Origin: Phragmites australis
Lineage: Eukaryota > Streptophyta > Magnoliopsida > Poales > Poaceae
DNA: 64,000 bases
Assembly: GCF_958298935.1 (NCBI RefSeq)
Contig: NC_084940.1
Location: 9,640,001 to 9,704,000 of the forward strand
Direction: 5' to 3'
Shown: positions 1 to 10,688 of the stretch, one piece after another
Layout of the letters: every line of letters starts with the position of its first letter
Position numbering within the stretch: position 1 is the first letter of the stretch
The notes under the pieces: generated by a model
What the model was told of the DNA's origin: nothing
Databases searched by the model: none
What the model saw: only the letters and a program-made list of their open reading frames with translations
Program-made: the position numbers and the translations under genes

Positions 1-985
1 AGTGTTATAGTGAAAGTAAATAAGGATGTTGGTCATTATTTTTAGACTAAGAAAGACTTAAGACAAGGTGACCCGTTATCACCTATTCTCTTTAACATAG
101 TGGTAGATATGCTTGCTATTCTGATAGCTAGGGCTAAAGAGGCAGGCCAAATACAGGGTATTGTGCCTCACCTTACTGAGGAAGGACTCTCAGTATTACA
201 ATTTGTAGATGACACGATATTGTTTATGGAACATGATATTAATCAGGCTAAGAACATGAAATGCTTGCTTTGTGTATTTGAGAAACTCTCTGGCCTAAAG
301 TTAAATTTCCATAAATGTGGGTTGTTCTGTTATGGTAAAGGTAAAGAGTTTGAGGAACAATATTCACTAATATTTGGTTGCGAGATGAGAAGTTATCCCT
401 TTAGATATCTCAAAATTCTAATGCATCACCAAAAATTAAACAATAATGATTAGGAAGTAATAGAGGAAACAATTTAGAAGAAACTTAGCAGCTTGAAAGG
501 TAAACATCTAACCATTGGAGGTCGCCTTGTCCTCATCAACTCTGTCTTAAGTAGTCTTGCGATGAATATATCATTTTTCTTTGAATACCACGGGGGTACT
601 AAAGAAGTTGGATTATTATAGATCATGATTCTTTTGGCAAAGTGATGAACATAAGAAAAAAATATCGTTTAGCAAAGTGAGGGATCTTATGTAAACCTAA
701 GGAGAAAGTTGGTATGGATATCCAAAACCTTGATATCCAAAACAGATGCTTACTAAGTAAATAGTTATTCAAACTGTTTAATGAATAGGGCTGTGGTAGC
801 AATTGCTTATGAACAAATATCTAAAGAATAAAACACTTGGTGAGGTGCAATGGAAACCTGGGGATTCCCAATTTTGGGCTGGATTTATGAAGGTTAAGGA
901 TCAGTTCTTAACCTAGTGGGCAAACGTATACTGGATTAGTATCTGGTTAGTGGAAAAATATCATTCGGTGATTTCTTGGCAGCAC
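1..985 (+). pseudogene. LINE (L1-type) reverse transcriptase fragment
   Basis: Residual coding for a non-LTR retrotransposon reverse transcriptase. An RQGDPLSPILFNIVVDM motif precedes the longest open stretch (100-453), followed by QFVDDT, the catalytic DD box of LINE RTs, then GLKLNFHKC and, after stops, LKGKHLTIGGRLVLINSVL. Farther along, DSQFWAGFMKVKDQFL matches the region of grass LINEs just before the terminal zinc-binding domain. The frame is broken by at least six stops or shifts after 453. The 5' end lies outside the window and the 3' zf-RVT part is missing. It abuts an LTR fragment at about 960-1000; the exact joint is not visible. Confidence 0.85.
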
Positions 986-1706
986 ACCACTGGCGTGTGT
1001 TATGTGTTTCGCGAACACGGCTACATAGAATTCACTGACTCGTGAGGAAAGCTGAACAACCTCTGCAGAGTGTAAAAACTGTTATAACAACCATGCTCAT
1101 GGTTATAAGAGACTTGGATCCTCACATGATTAGTGGGTTGTGGTTGTTGGTTTGGTTGTAGTACAGGGAGTACTAGACGTTTGTGGTATGCAAGGTGGGG
1201 AGCCTTGTATGCTGAGTGTTGGACTATTTGGGTTACATTCACTTAATAATTATTTAATACTTTTTGAGTTCAAATATGTTTTCATTAATCGCATTTACGC
1301 AAATATACCATATGTTAGCCTATTCTTGATATGAGTCTGCATATCATTACTTTTCCACACTTGCTGAGTACTCTATGTGCTCACCCTTGCTATCTCCTAC
1401 AAAATATATGCTGCTCCGTGGAAGACTTTGGAGATTTACAAGACGATGACCTAGCGTTCTAGGAGCGTGTCTTCCGGTCGGTGCCTGTGGAGTCCTTGGT
1501 CGCCGATGCTTTCGTTCCGCTGCCGTCGTTTAGATGCTGTCATTTAGCTTTTGAAGTTGTTTAGGTGAAGTCTTTATTATAAGAAGTGAACGATTATAAG
1601 TTAAAGTATTGCTTTTGTTACTTCACCTATGACGTCTTTAGTGTGTTAATCTTCCTGGGCACACATAAGCCACACTTGGTTTTGTCCGTTAAAACCGGGT
1701 GTGACA
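986..1706 (+). mobile_element. 3' portion of a Gypsy-type LTR
   Basis: Non-coding sequence with the composition of a long Del/Tekay-like Gypsy LTR 3' half (text around 1375-1450: a run leading to 'caaaatatatgctgctc', then 'gaagactttggagatttacaag'). It ends GGGTGTGACA at 1706, a typical LTR terminus, and CACTA transposase sequence resumes at the very next base, so 1706 is a real insertion edge. The expected target duplicate would be CCTAG (1707-1711), but the LTR start is outside the window or was lost at the LINE joint. No internal retrotransposon genes accompany it. Lineage is inferred from resemblance only. Confidence 0.6.
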
Positions 1707-1845
1707 CCTAGGAGTCTGACCCATTGGCACCGAAAAATAGGAACCTTAACACTTCATAGTTGAGCTACAAGATCTCCTCTATGAATCCATTGTAGGTCTC
1801 CCTATTGTCATTGCAATCGTAGGCATCTATATGGACACCGCTATT
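1707..1845 (-). pseudogene. CACTA element A: DUF4216 fragment of TNP2 gene
   Basis: Read on the minus strand this gives NSGVHIDAYDCND, then YNGFIEEIL and a run matching the start of DUF4216, the C-terminal domain of grass TNP2-type CACTA transposases. The same segment is preserved in element E (62206-61661: NSGVHIDAYDND). It is flanked by two independent LTR insertions (edges at 1706 and 1846). The upstream part of the gene continues at 4695, on the far side of the solo LTR, so this is one exon cut in pieces. It is non-functional. Confidence 0.8.
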
Positions 1846-4689
1846 TGTCACATCTCAAGGCATTAATTACGTAATTAAGTATGTATAATCATCATGGTGT
1901 CTTGAAATCATATTTTAAGTATTTAAAAACATTTCAAAAATATGTGTCTTGAGTCTATGTGTGTTTCCACCATTTATTTTGAGAGGAAGACCCTAGACCC
2001 TTAGGAAGAAATTGGGAAAAGACCCTCCCTTTGTGGTCCAACCACACCACCGCCGGTCTAACTACCAAAGGCATGCAAAGACATTTTGGCCTTTGTCCTG
2101 GGGCGATATGACCACCAGCACACTGTGGTTATCCACTTAATCCATCAACTGGTCTCTCTCTCACTTCCATCTCACTCTCACTCACTCTCTTCACACGAAG
2201 CGAGGGAGAGAAGGGAGAGGACGCCCCCAACGACCGGAGATTGATGGGGGAGGCTGCACCGAGCTTCCTGAACGCTTCCCCGAGCTCATCCCCTTTCTCC
2301 TCTTCACCGGAAGAGTTTCTACATGCGTTCATCCACCTTGAGCCCATACGCCACCCTGAAGCCCGATCTCCGAATCAGAGCTTCCCCGAAATGATCCCCT
2401 CCAATAGAAAGCTTCCCTGTGCTAAGGTGAGACAACTCCTACCATTTTTCCGTAATTCCCAAGCCCAAATCGGTCCCCATTCCGTTTAGACTTGAGCTTT
2501 ACCCTAGCCGATGTCCCATCTATGGAGCTTTTCAAGTTTGGCTCGGTGAATGTTGTCCAAACTACCCTAGAAGCACTCCACTAGTCTCCTTGGGCACTTT
2601 GGTACCCTTCATAGTTGAAGGCATCGTTGAAGCCTTTGCTGGTGATCTTGCCAAGGTGTTGCCGGTAAGGATTCACAGTCTGACCGCTGCTCAGGCCGGT
2701 CTGACCGCTAGTTGTAGGACAAAACCTCAGTCAAACTCCATAGTCAGGAGTCAGACTGCCACTAGGGCCGGTCTGACCACCAAACCACGCAGTCTGACCG
2801 CCCAGGGGCCCGATCTGATTGCTAGAAAACCAAACTCTCTACACGCTGACAGTCTGACCACTACCATACCGTCGGTCTGACCGCTAGCTACTCGAAGCCT
2901 TACAAACTTAAGACATCTTATCCGAGGTTCAAACCTTTTCCAACCCGAGTCATTTGTCGATCTTTTGAAAATATTTTTGAAACATGATGCTTTATTGTTA
3001 TTCAAGCATGCATCATATGCACAATTTTCCATCATTTATTTGTTTATGTGATACATTCTTGGTTTATTTAGAGAGTGATGCGCCGACTGTCCAAGTGATC
3101 GAAGGTGACACCGAACCACCAGAGTTTTGTGAGTGTTGTGTAGGAAGTGTCAGGCAGGCGCCGCTACAGCAAGACAAGCATTGAAGCATATTTCACCTTA
3201 TAATTTGGATCATGTGGTGTCTAAATTGATAAGTTACTGCTTATGTAAGTTATGCATGTTAAAGTTTCAATCTTGGGTTATATGGGTAAATCTATGTTAA
3301 TGCATTACCTCTACCTTGAATTATTGATGATCCATATCCTAAAGTTAACAATATTATTGTCTAATTTAAAAGTTTTTCTCTAATATACTTAGCAATTCAT
3401 AGGTCATTGGTAGAAGTCAAGCGGTGGTTCAACCATTGTTTGTGAGCTTAGAGCTTATTTATTGTTCATAAGGATCATGATGATGTTGGGAAGTATGAGT
3501 TGTGAGGATGAGGTGAGATGTGGGCAGTGCTAGGGGTAGATTGGGAGAGGAACCCAAATGCCATAGACCACTTGTGTCGATTAAGCACCAACCATTATTG
3601 CAGTTGGCTCTAGCACTTTCCGTAATAACAAAATATCTAGTATGGGAAGGATGAGCCGAATATCTTGTGTAGCTGTGATCCTTTGGCTTGAACGTCTTGG
3701 GTATTGTCAGCATAATAGGCTTGTAAGGGGTATCTAGTTTGCTCGAGGAGTAGTTCTAGAATCCCCAGCACCTAGAGGCGCATGTCCCAATCGATCGGAG
3801 CTTACATGGGAAAGGTTGACACGGGTACCCCCTTACGTGGGCCTGTGTGGTTAGGCAAGTCGAATGGTCCTCAAGTTGTGTGTGTAAAGATGTACCTCTT
3901 GCAGGGTATAAAAACAATTCAAATTGCCACGCTCTCGGTCATAAGTATCCTTCTGTTCATTGGCACCAGTCATAGAGTACCGATGTGGGATGATGGTATG
4001 GTATGTTGGAAAATGGTTGGTGATGGCTATTGATGAGATTGGATGGTTCTGTTACAGATATGTTTGTGTTATGTTTTCAGGATAGAAGGGTATTGCATAT
4101 GAATCTACTTAACCTTGTGGTTGATTCCTTGCTAACTCATCCAAATGCATAATTCTTGGAGTCGGGCTATTATATGTACCCATTATAGATTAAGTCTTGC
4201 AAATACCTTTGTACTCACGCTGCTTCTACATGTGCTACAGGTGAAGAGGAGCTAGCGTTTGGTTACTTCACGCCCGCTGATGTAGGTGACGAGCAAGAGT
4301 AGTGCAAACTACTCGAGTGACAAGATTTTAGGGTGGTACCTCAAGGCAAATGGCTTCACCCATCTTTTGTTGTTCATAGATTTTATTTTCCACAACATAG
4401 TATCTCTAGGTGGCTAGAAGGTGAGAGTGTTCTTTTGTCCTCCTAGTGTTCGTGCATTATAAATTGTTGTAAATGATAATCTTCTAAAGACTTATAATAT
4501 AATTTCATTACTCGCTCTTTGTTAAGCTTTCTTGTGATGACATATGTTGGAAAGGCGTGTGCTCCAATCTTGGGTATAAAACACATATCGGGACTACTAG
4601 GATAGTATTCTGATTAATCACTGTGATCATGATTATGTAAATAATTAAAAAAATGATTAATTAGAATACTATTTGGATGGTTCCACACA
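1846..4689 (+). mobile_element. Complete solo LTR (2,844 bp) with 5-bp target duplication CTATT
   Basis: Begins TGTCACATC and ends GGTTCCACACA, bounded by CTATT at 1841-1845 and again at 4690-4694. Joining the flanks gives uninterrupted CACTA DUF4216 sequence: the same stretch, 'ctattttgg', is intact in element E near 62170. There are no gag/pol genes, so this is a solo LTR left by recombination between the two LTRs of a Gypsy-type element. Inside are a CT-rich tract at about 2150-2200, a GC-rich part (2200-2500) and a cluster of short repeats (2676-2886). Short ORFs within it are not genes. Orientation is inferred from resemblance of its right end to other grass LTR 3' ends. Confidence 0.85.
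2676..2886. repeat. Irregular short-motif cluster, core CGGTCTGACCGC
   Basis: About eight copies of a 10-14 bp motif (GGTCTGACCGC, AGTCTGACCGC, AGTCTGACCAC and variants) at uneven spacing inside the solo LTR. The core is close to palindromic (GGTC..GACC). The copies show no fixed period, so this is not a simple satellite. Confidence 0.7.
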
Positions 4690-4694
4690 CTATT

Positions 4695-6382
4695 TTGGTT
4701 GACGCTCTTATTATCTTGTGCGCTTGTATAAAATGTAAGCCATTTATGTCATATCTTTGGAATGTGAGGGTTGTAGTTGACAGTCCATGAGCCAACACAT
4801 TCAACTGAGCACACTCTATCTGCTTATCTATCACATGCCTACGTAACTAGGTGCCAAAATGATATCAGTGCTCTCACGCGATCCAAACATTGGACTTCCC
4901 TGGGGTTTTGGTGTGTAGCATCTTCTGGTGTTCTTTGACATACGGGCCCACTACAACTGATTGTTGCAGAACTATGATATATGCTTGCATGAATAAATGG
5001 GTCGTTAGTGCGGAATGAGTTTGCACATATCATTCCTTTCCCTTGTAGCCTCCCCTCATGGCAAGATACAAGCATACAATTCGATTTGAGATTCATGTAG
5101 TCGACATAGAAATCAATGACCTCCTTGGTTCCCCAGCCCTTAGCCATGCAGCCTTCCGGTCGATTTGGTTTATGAACATATTTCTTCAGAACTCCTATGA
5201 ACCTCTCCAAAGGGAACATCTGATGCAGAAACATAGGACCAAGAATTCGTATGTCTTTCACTATGTAAACAATGAGATGCACTATAATATCAAAAAATGA
5301 TGGAGGGAAACACGCCTCAAGTTGAGATAGAGTCTCCACCACGTCTTCTTGCAGCTTATCTAGCTTGGTCTGATCGATGGTTTTCTGTGATATCGCATCG
5401 AAGGATGAACACAACTTTATGATTGGGTTTTGGACCTTCGGCGACAGAATACCTCTAATTTTAATTGGAAGCATTTGTGTCATCATCACATGACAATCAT
5501 GAGACTTCATGCCAGTTAATTTTAAATCTTTCATGTTTACTAGTCTCTTTATGTTGGCAGAGTAACCGGATGAAACTTTGATTCCATGCAATCACTTGCA
5601 CATTGCAATTTTCTCCGCCTAGCTCAGACTATAGCTAGCTGGACCAAGATATTTGTTGTCTTCTTCCATATCTTCGGGATATAGATCCTGCCTAAGTTTC
5701 TAACATTTCATGTCCTTCTGTGCTTGGAGTGTATCCTTTGTTTTGCCAAGTATGTATAGTAACATACCAATCAAGCTATCACACACATTCTTCTTTATGT
5801 GAATGACATCGATTGCGTGTCGAACCGCCAAATCCAGCTAATAAGCTAAGTCATAAAAATATATTTCTTTTTGAACATAGGAGCTCTAAATTTGATTTTG
5901 AAACCGGTGTACTCTCACATCCCTTTCCAAGGATAACCCTAAGTTCCTTTACGAACTCATATACCTATATCCCAGTGCGATGCTTAGGAGGTGATCGAGT
6001 CTCAACTTTCCTATCAAAAGCTCTCCTATTGTTGTGGTACGGGTAATCCCTGTGAAATTTATGATGACCTAGATACACCATTTTCGGTAGTTCTTCAACC
6101 ACAAGCTCTCTGTTTCATACAAGCAATGTATGCATACAAAGTAGCATTTGACAGTTTGGCCTGATAGGTTACCAAGGGCTAGGCAATCTTGGATTATTAC
6201 AAATAGCATTACGCGTAGGGTGAAGTTCTCTCGTTTGTGTTCATCCCATACCCGCGCACCATCGGTCTATAGTGTTACAAGATCTTTCATTAATAGTTTC
6301 AGGTAGACATCGATATCGTTGCTAGGTTGCCTCAGCCCTTGTATCAGCACTAGCATTATAATGCACTTATTTCATACACAAC
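4695..6382 (-). pseudogene. CACTA element A: TNP2-type transposase, C-terminal half
   Basis: Minus-strand remnant of an En/Spm (CACTA) TNP2 transposase, which excises and reinserts the element. In coding order: end of the Transposase_21 region (CKxKYI-like, then PGNDI at about 6340-6290), IDVIHIKKNVCDSLIGMLL (about 5815-5760), KDLKLTGMKSHDCHVMMTQ (about 5530-5475), and DUF4218 with PPSFFDIIVHLIVYIVKDI, MFLHQMFPLERFIGVLKKY and NRPEGC. The longest open part is 5591-4839 (about 250 codons). Stops and shifts occur between blocks. The gene is cut at 6382 by the LTR of the Gypsy element and at 4694 by the solo LTR; its N-terminus is not found in the window. Confidence 0.9.
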
Positions 6383-6624
6383 TGTTGGAGTAAGAGTTCG
6401 TCTTGCCCTAGCAAATACGGTGAGAGTTTCTTCTAAGAAGGAGACTCAAGCTTGGAGATGAAGTTGAGAGGAAGGAACACCACAAATGTATTGATAGAAG
6501 AAAAATAGATCGGTCTGGGGGGGAGTATCGCAGCATGGTTTTGTGCTTGGGAACCTTTGCATCCTGTGTGTTGCCTTGAGCGTTCTCCTTGTGACCTCCC
6601 TCTCCCCAAATGACCACGGCCCCC

Positions 6625-6632
6625 TATTTATA
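6625..6632 (-). promoter_or_regulatory. LTR TATA box (TATAAATA)
   Basis: The minus strand reads CCCTATAAATAGGGG here, a textbook plant TATA motif about 600 bp into the 851-bp LTR, consistent with the U3/R boundary. Transcription would start near 6595 and run toward lower coordinates. In this 3' LTR that would read out into CACTA A. Confidence 0.7.
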
Positions 6633-6992
6633 GGGTGGTACGTAGCTTAGCATACAAGTTATCACGATGTACAAATATCTAGGGCCTGACCGAATTACTG
6701 GCCCTTATCCCGGATAACTACTTTTTACCCTGTATAGAGGATAAATATCTACCATAGTAACTATTGTGGTGCATGCACCCTGAGGGGTGAGCCGGTCGCC
6801 AATTGTGGCCTGGCGCCGCGCTGTCAGGGGTGTCAGGATAACCTCCATTGTACTGGGGTGTCAGGGCGGCATCCACTAACCTAGGTATTTAATGCTGGTC
6901 ACTTCCTTGCAGGCAAAGGATGATCGGCGTTCCTCTTCTGACCAATCTTTCTTGAGGCTTGATGCCTCACCCTATAGTTGTTGGGAAGCCTG

Positions 6993-7190
6993 CCCAAGCC
7001 TCGAAGATGGGGGCTTTGGGGAGGTATGGCTCCGGGAGATGGAGGCTTCGGGAGGCATGGCTTTGGAAGATGGAGGCTTCGGGGGGCATGGCTTTGGGAG
7101 ATAGAGGCTTCAGGAGGTATGGCTCTGGGAGATGGAGGCTTCGGGTGGCATGGATCCGAGAGATTGAGGCTTCGGGAGGCATGGCTCCCT
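6993..7190. repeat. 31-bp tandem array inside the Gypsy LTR
   Basis: Five consecutive 31-bp units start at 7026, 7057, 7088, 7119 and 7150 (each ATGGCT.. or ATGGAT.. and ending GGCTTCGGGAGGC-like), with degenerate half-units at either end. Because 31 is not a multiple of three, the array is open in several frames on both strands. The overlapping short ORFs there are by-products and not genes. Confidence 0.9.
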
Positions 7191-7233
7191 GGGCATGGGC
7201 TAGCTGCCATGGGGCCGTCGGGGGTCCTTAACA

Positions 7234-7246
7234 ATGACCCCCTAAT
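7234..7246 (-). other. Polypurine tract of the Tat Gypsy element
   Basis: The minus strand reads ATTAGGGGGTCAT immediately before the LTR start TGTTAAGG. A purine-rich tract directly upstream of the 3' LTR is where plus-strand DNA synthesis is primed, and it supports the LTR boundary chosen at 7233. Confidence 0.6.
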
Positions 7247-7583
7247 AGTAGCCCCTCGCAAGGGCGGCCAGCGGAGCGGTCAGGCATGTGGTTCTTCCGG
7301 AGAGGGGCCTCCGGCGGTCCATAGCTTTGCCGTTGATGGCTCATGGTCCCTAGTATTGCTTGGCTTGTCTTGGAGGATTCAATCCACTTGATCTGGACTA
7401 TCCATTTGATGATGTTGCTGATAAGGGGGCATTGAATGCGCCCTTTGAAAAAAGATATGATTACGTCCTATCAGGCGGACGTGGGATGCGAGGGATGGTT
7501 CTGCTCCCCCATGATCATGACTTGGCAAGCGAACGGATAGGGCATGCTCCCGCTTTGCCATGGGAGGTAATCTCTCCCTTACC

Positions 7584-7591
7584 TTTATAAG
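7584..7591 (+). promoter_or_regulatory. TATA box of the antisense gene (TTTATAAG)
   Basis: A plus-strand ACCTTTATAAGGAG motif lies about 160 bp upstream of the first ATG (7745) of the antisense ORF and 350 bp outside the LTR. It sits in a pyrimidine-rich leader (7605-7700). This is where a start site at about 7615 would be expected for a transcript running against gag-pol. Confidence 0.55.
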
Positions 7592-7744
7592 GAGAGGGAT
7601 TACCTTGAGCGGCCTTTTTTCCTACGCCTCGTTCTCATTTTCCATTTGCCTCCAGCTGTTCTTGCTTTGCGCGTGCGTCTATTAGTTGTTGTTCTTCTTT
7701 CTTTCTTGTCGTCCAGCGCCCTTCGCCATCCTCCTGCGATCCGT

Positions 7745-10688
7745 ATGGCTAGCTTGGGTGTCCTGGGCGGAGCTGGAACTCACGCGGCGAGCGAAGCCAC
7801 CGGTGCGACCACAACAGGGGGGCCTCAGGTGGTGCCGGTTCCTTCATTGCCGATGAGTCCACCGCCAGGGGTGGAGCTATGTTGCACCAGCAAAAGTCAT
7901 CCCCAGGAGACCACCATGCTGGGGATGTCTTCCATCGATGACGGGGAGCTTGACCAGATGGTTAGGGAAGGGAAGATTCCCTCTAGGGGCGTCTCTTGGT
8001 CCCCGCTGGACGAGGAGGTTCCAGAGCCTCTAGCCCACGAGGTCGTGGTGTTCGAGGCTTTCTTTCAAGCAGGCCTAGGATTTCCGTTGGTGTCGCTGCT
8101 TGAGGAAGTGCTTTGCCGCTACTATGTGGAGCTTCCACAGCTCCATGCCAACGCCATCGCCTTCCTGGTCACCTTCGAGTGGGCCATGCAGGCGGAGGGG
8201 TGTGAAGAGAGGGTAGATTTCTTTACGACCCTCCACTTCGTCAGCTGCCAGTCAAAGATGATCAAGGACGATGGGACGAAGAGGCCCCTCAGCTTCGGCA
8301 GTGTTAACTTCTAGATACGGCCACAGTACCACGATGCCTTCCCGATGAAGGCTATTAATGGTCGATGGTATACCAGCTGGTTGCAGCAATGGTTTTACTA
8401 TGACGTAGGTTTCGCATCCCCCTTTGCTCCACAAACTGAGATATTGCGTATGTCCCGGAGCCAGAGACAGGGATCACGGATAACCAGTTTGCTTCGCGAC
8501 TGGACTTCTTTGGAGGGTGGCTAAGAAGATGAGCATGAGTGAAATCATGGAAGAGTTCACCATGTTGTGCATTCGGCCCCTTCAGATGGGCTGGGACTGC
8601 ACCTTCGAGCAAGGTGGGGAAGAGTGGTCGAAGGTGTACTCCAGCCCCCGTCAACTCTGGTGAGTCCTCTTTGTTTCTCTGGTTTTTAACCTGCGGATGT
8701 GATCCTCCTTTTTCTTTCAGAGAGCTGCCTTTCGCTGGAGCGTGCGACGGAGATTGTGGAGGTGATCCTGGGCCCACCTACTCACACAGAGCTGGAGCGG
8801 CGGGTGGCTCTGACATAGAGCTGAGAGTGGTACAACCGTGTCTGCTTTTATCTTAGAGTGCAGGCTCCGGCATGGCGGGATCCGCCAGAGCCTAAGGCTA
8901 CTGGGAACAAGCATGCGCCGCTCCCGCGATCCATGCGAGGCCACTCTGGGCCCGGTGGCCTTCTATTTCCGAAGGTTCGCATACCGGCTCGACGGCTGAG
9001 TTGTCCGAGGTGCCGCTAGTCCGCAAAAAGCGTCATAGGCGGGTTGGGAGCGCTAGTGATCCGTCCGGAGGTGAGGGTCAGCTCGGTGGTTGTGACCAAG
9101 GGAAGGACGTGGCCTCTCTGGATATTACCTGCCACGACCAGAGCCGGAGAGGAGGTGTAGCTTCCATGGAATATGATTTTGGGTTTGCTGGTTCGGATAT
9201 CGAGGACGTTACGGGCCCTTCTATGAGAGATTTTAGGGGACTTGGTGAAGCATTGTTGCTTCGTTAGCTATATCCTATTATTGTCCTGCACCAGGATCTT
9301 GATTTGTGTTTCTTGGTATCTTGCAGTGACCATCGAGGTGGATGTATCTTCGACTGCTTCCTCAAAGGCTTCAGAGCCTTGGCAGGGGTCGGGGATTCCT
9401 TCGAATGTGCCCCTGAAGATCGCCCCGGGGGACGCGGCCTCGTTCCTGTGGAGCCCCGAGTCGGTTGGTGACTTGGCCCTGGTGGCCGATGCTGGTGGCA
9501 CTATGCCCTCTGCCGGGGCTCCCTTCACGGTGGTTGAGGGGGGCCCTATCCTTGGGGTCTTGACTTTGGATGACTTCACGCTGTGCCTGGAGGCATCAAG
9601 GGCCTTCGTTGCGGCCTCCTCCCTTCTCTGGAGTGGAGAGGTCGAGCGATTGTTGGCCCAGCGTCCTTTAGGGGAAGTGGAGACGCGTCTGGTAGCGGCG
9701 GCCTTGCAGATCAGTAGTTTGAGTCGTGATTTGCCGAGTCCAGTGTCGGGTCCTGAGTTGCTTATCTGGTCCTTTTTTTTTCTTATGTTGTGCCTCGTAG
9801 CAAGTAATTTTGATGAGGGCACTGGGAGATGGGGGGCGCCAGGCCTTGGCCGCGGCTCATGATGAGGTTGAAGGCCTTCGTCAGGCCTTGGAGGAGGCCC
9901 AGAATTAGGTGGAGTCTTCGGAGGGTCGCCTTTAGGGGGAGATGGCGCTCCGCGAGCGTGAGGAGGGTCTTCGGTGGGAGGAGGCTTTGAAGCGGGAGCG
10001 CGCATAGGCTGAGGCGCGGAAGGCTGCTGAAGATCTCCGGGAGGCGAGGGAGTTTGCCAATGCGGCCAATGCAGCCCGTGTGTCGGCCGAAGGTGCTGTT
10101 GAGACCCTTCGGACTGCGATGGGTGAGGTGCGGAGAGAGCTGAAGGAGGCTTGTGCATCGGAGGTGGCACTATGCTCGGAGTGCCAGCAGTTAGCTGCTC
10201 TTGCATCGGACATTGCCCGGATCACCTCCGATGCTATGAGCGGCCTTGGGGCCTGGTGTCCGCCACTACCCTCCGACTCGGAGGTGTTCGTTATGCCGCT
10301 CTTCTAGCTTTGGTCTGTTGTGAAGGTCATGGTTAGGGCCGCAGAGACCTACGCGAGGTCCACCGCACGCGTGGTTGCGGTGCTCCAGCTGACCCTGCTG
10401 CACCAAGCCGGGGCTAGTCCCTTCGAGGTACTAGAGCAGCAGGTGCCGAACTCCGTAGTTGAGGGTTTTCGGCCAGATGCACCTCCGGCAGAGATTCACG
10501 TGGCTCTGGAGAACTTCTGCCATAACTTATGGGCGAGGCATGGCTGGAGCATGATGCTGCACTATATGGCGGGTCAGGTGACTCCAACCACCCTGGGGGT
10601 CTTCGCCCGGGTTCTTCGTCGGGAGGTCCGATCCTTCATCCGGAGCCTGCAAGCACACCGTGGCTCTCTGAAGGCCCCAGAGGTGTAG
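7745..10688 (+). pseudogene. Antisense gene of a Tat Gypsy element (Transposase_28 / 'gypsy-type transposon' domain plus coiled coil)
   Basis: Spliced plus-strand gene lying antisense to the retrotransposon's own gag-pol. Start chosen at ATG 7745 because upstream codons in frame lack a Met and lie in the leader. The first exon (7745-8659) gives EVVVFEAFFQAGLGFPLVS, YYVELPQLHANAIAFLVTF and, after a TAG at 8312-8314, RPQYHDAFPMKAINGRWY. This is the plant 'putative gypsy type transposon' domain (PF04195). The donor is GTGAGT at 8660 and the acceptor TTTCTTTCAG at 8720. A second intron ends with TATCTTGCAG at 9326. The last third (about 9850-10290) is Ala/Glu/Arg-rich coiled coil (LRQALEEAQ, RELKEACASEVALCSEC), followed by a conserved C-terminal block ending KAPEV-stop at 10688. 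Internal stops (8312, 8523, 9906) show that it is decayed. Its function in Tat elements is unknown. Confidence 0.75.

Larger units (their letters stand above)
6383..7233 (-). repeat. 3' LTR of the Tat Gypsy element (851 bp)
   Basis: On the plus strand it runs from TGTTGGAG (6383) to CCTTAACA (7233); read on the minus strand it starts TGTTAAGGACC and ends CTCCAACA, with inverted TGTT..AACA ends. A purine tract lies immediately outside at 7234-7246 on the coding side. It contains a minus-strand TATA box (6625-6632) and a 31-bp tandem array (6993-7190). The 5-bp target copy would be ACAAC (6378-6382); its partner was lost with the 5' LTR. Confidence 0.8.

Noticed and set aside
6892..7391. Six overlapping ORFs of 60-137 codons on both strands
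   Set aside because: They are produced by the 31-bp tandem array and GC-rich LTR sequence; translations are repeats of the same unit in shifted frames.
9268..10206. 312-codon minus-strand ORF, Pro/Ser/His-rich
   Set aside because: It is the complement of the antisense-gene coiled-coil and linker exons; the plus strand has splice sites and recognisable domain motifs, this frame has none.
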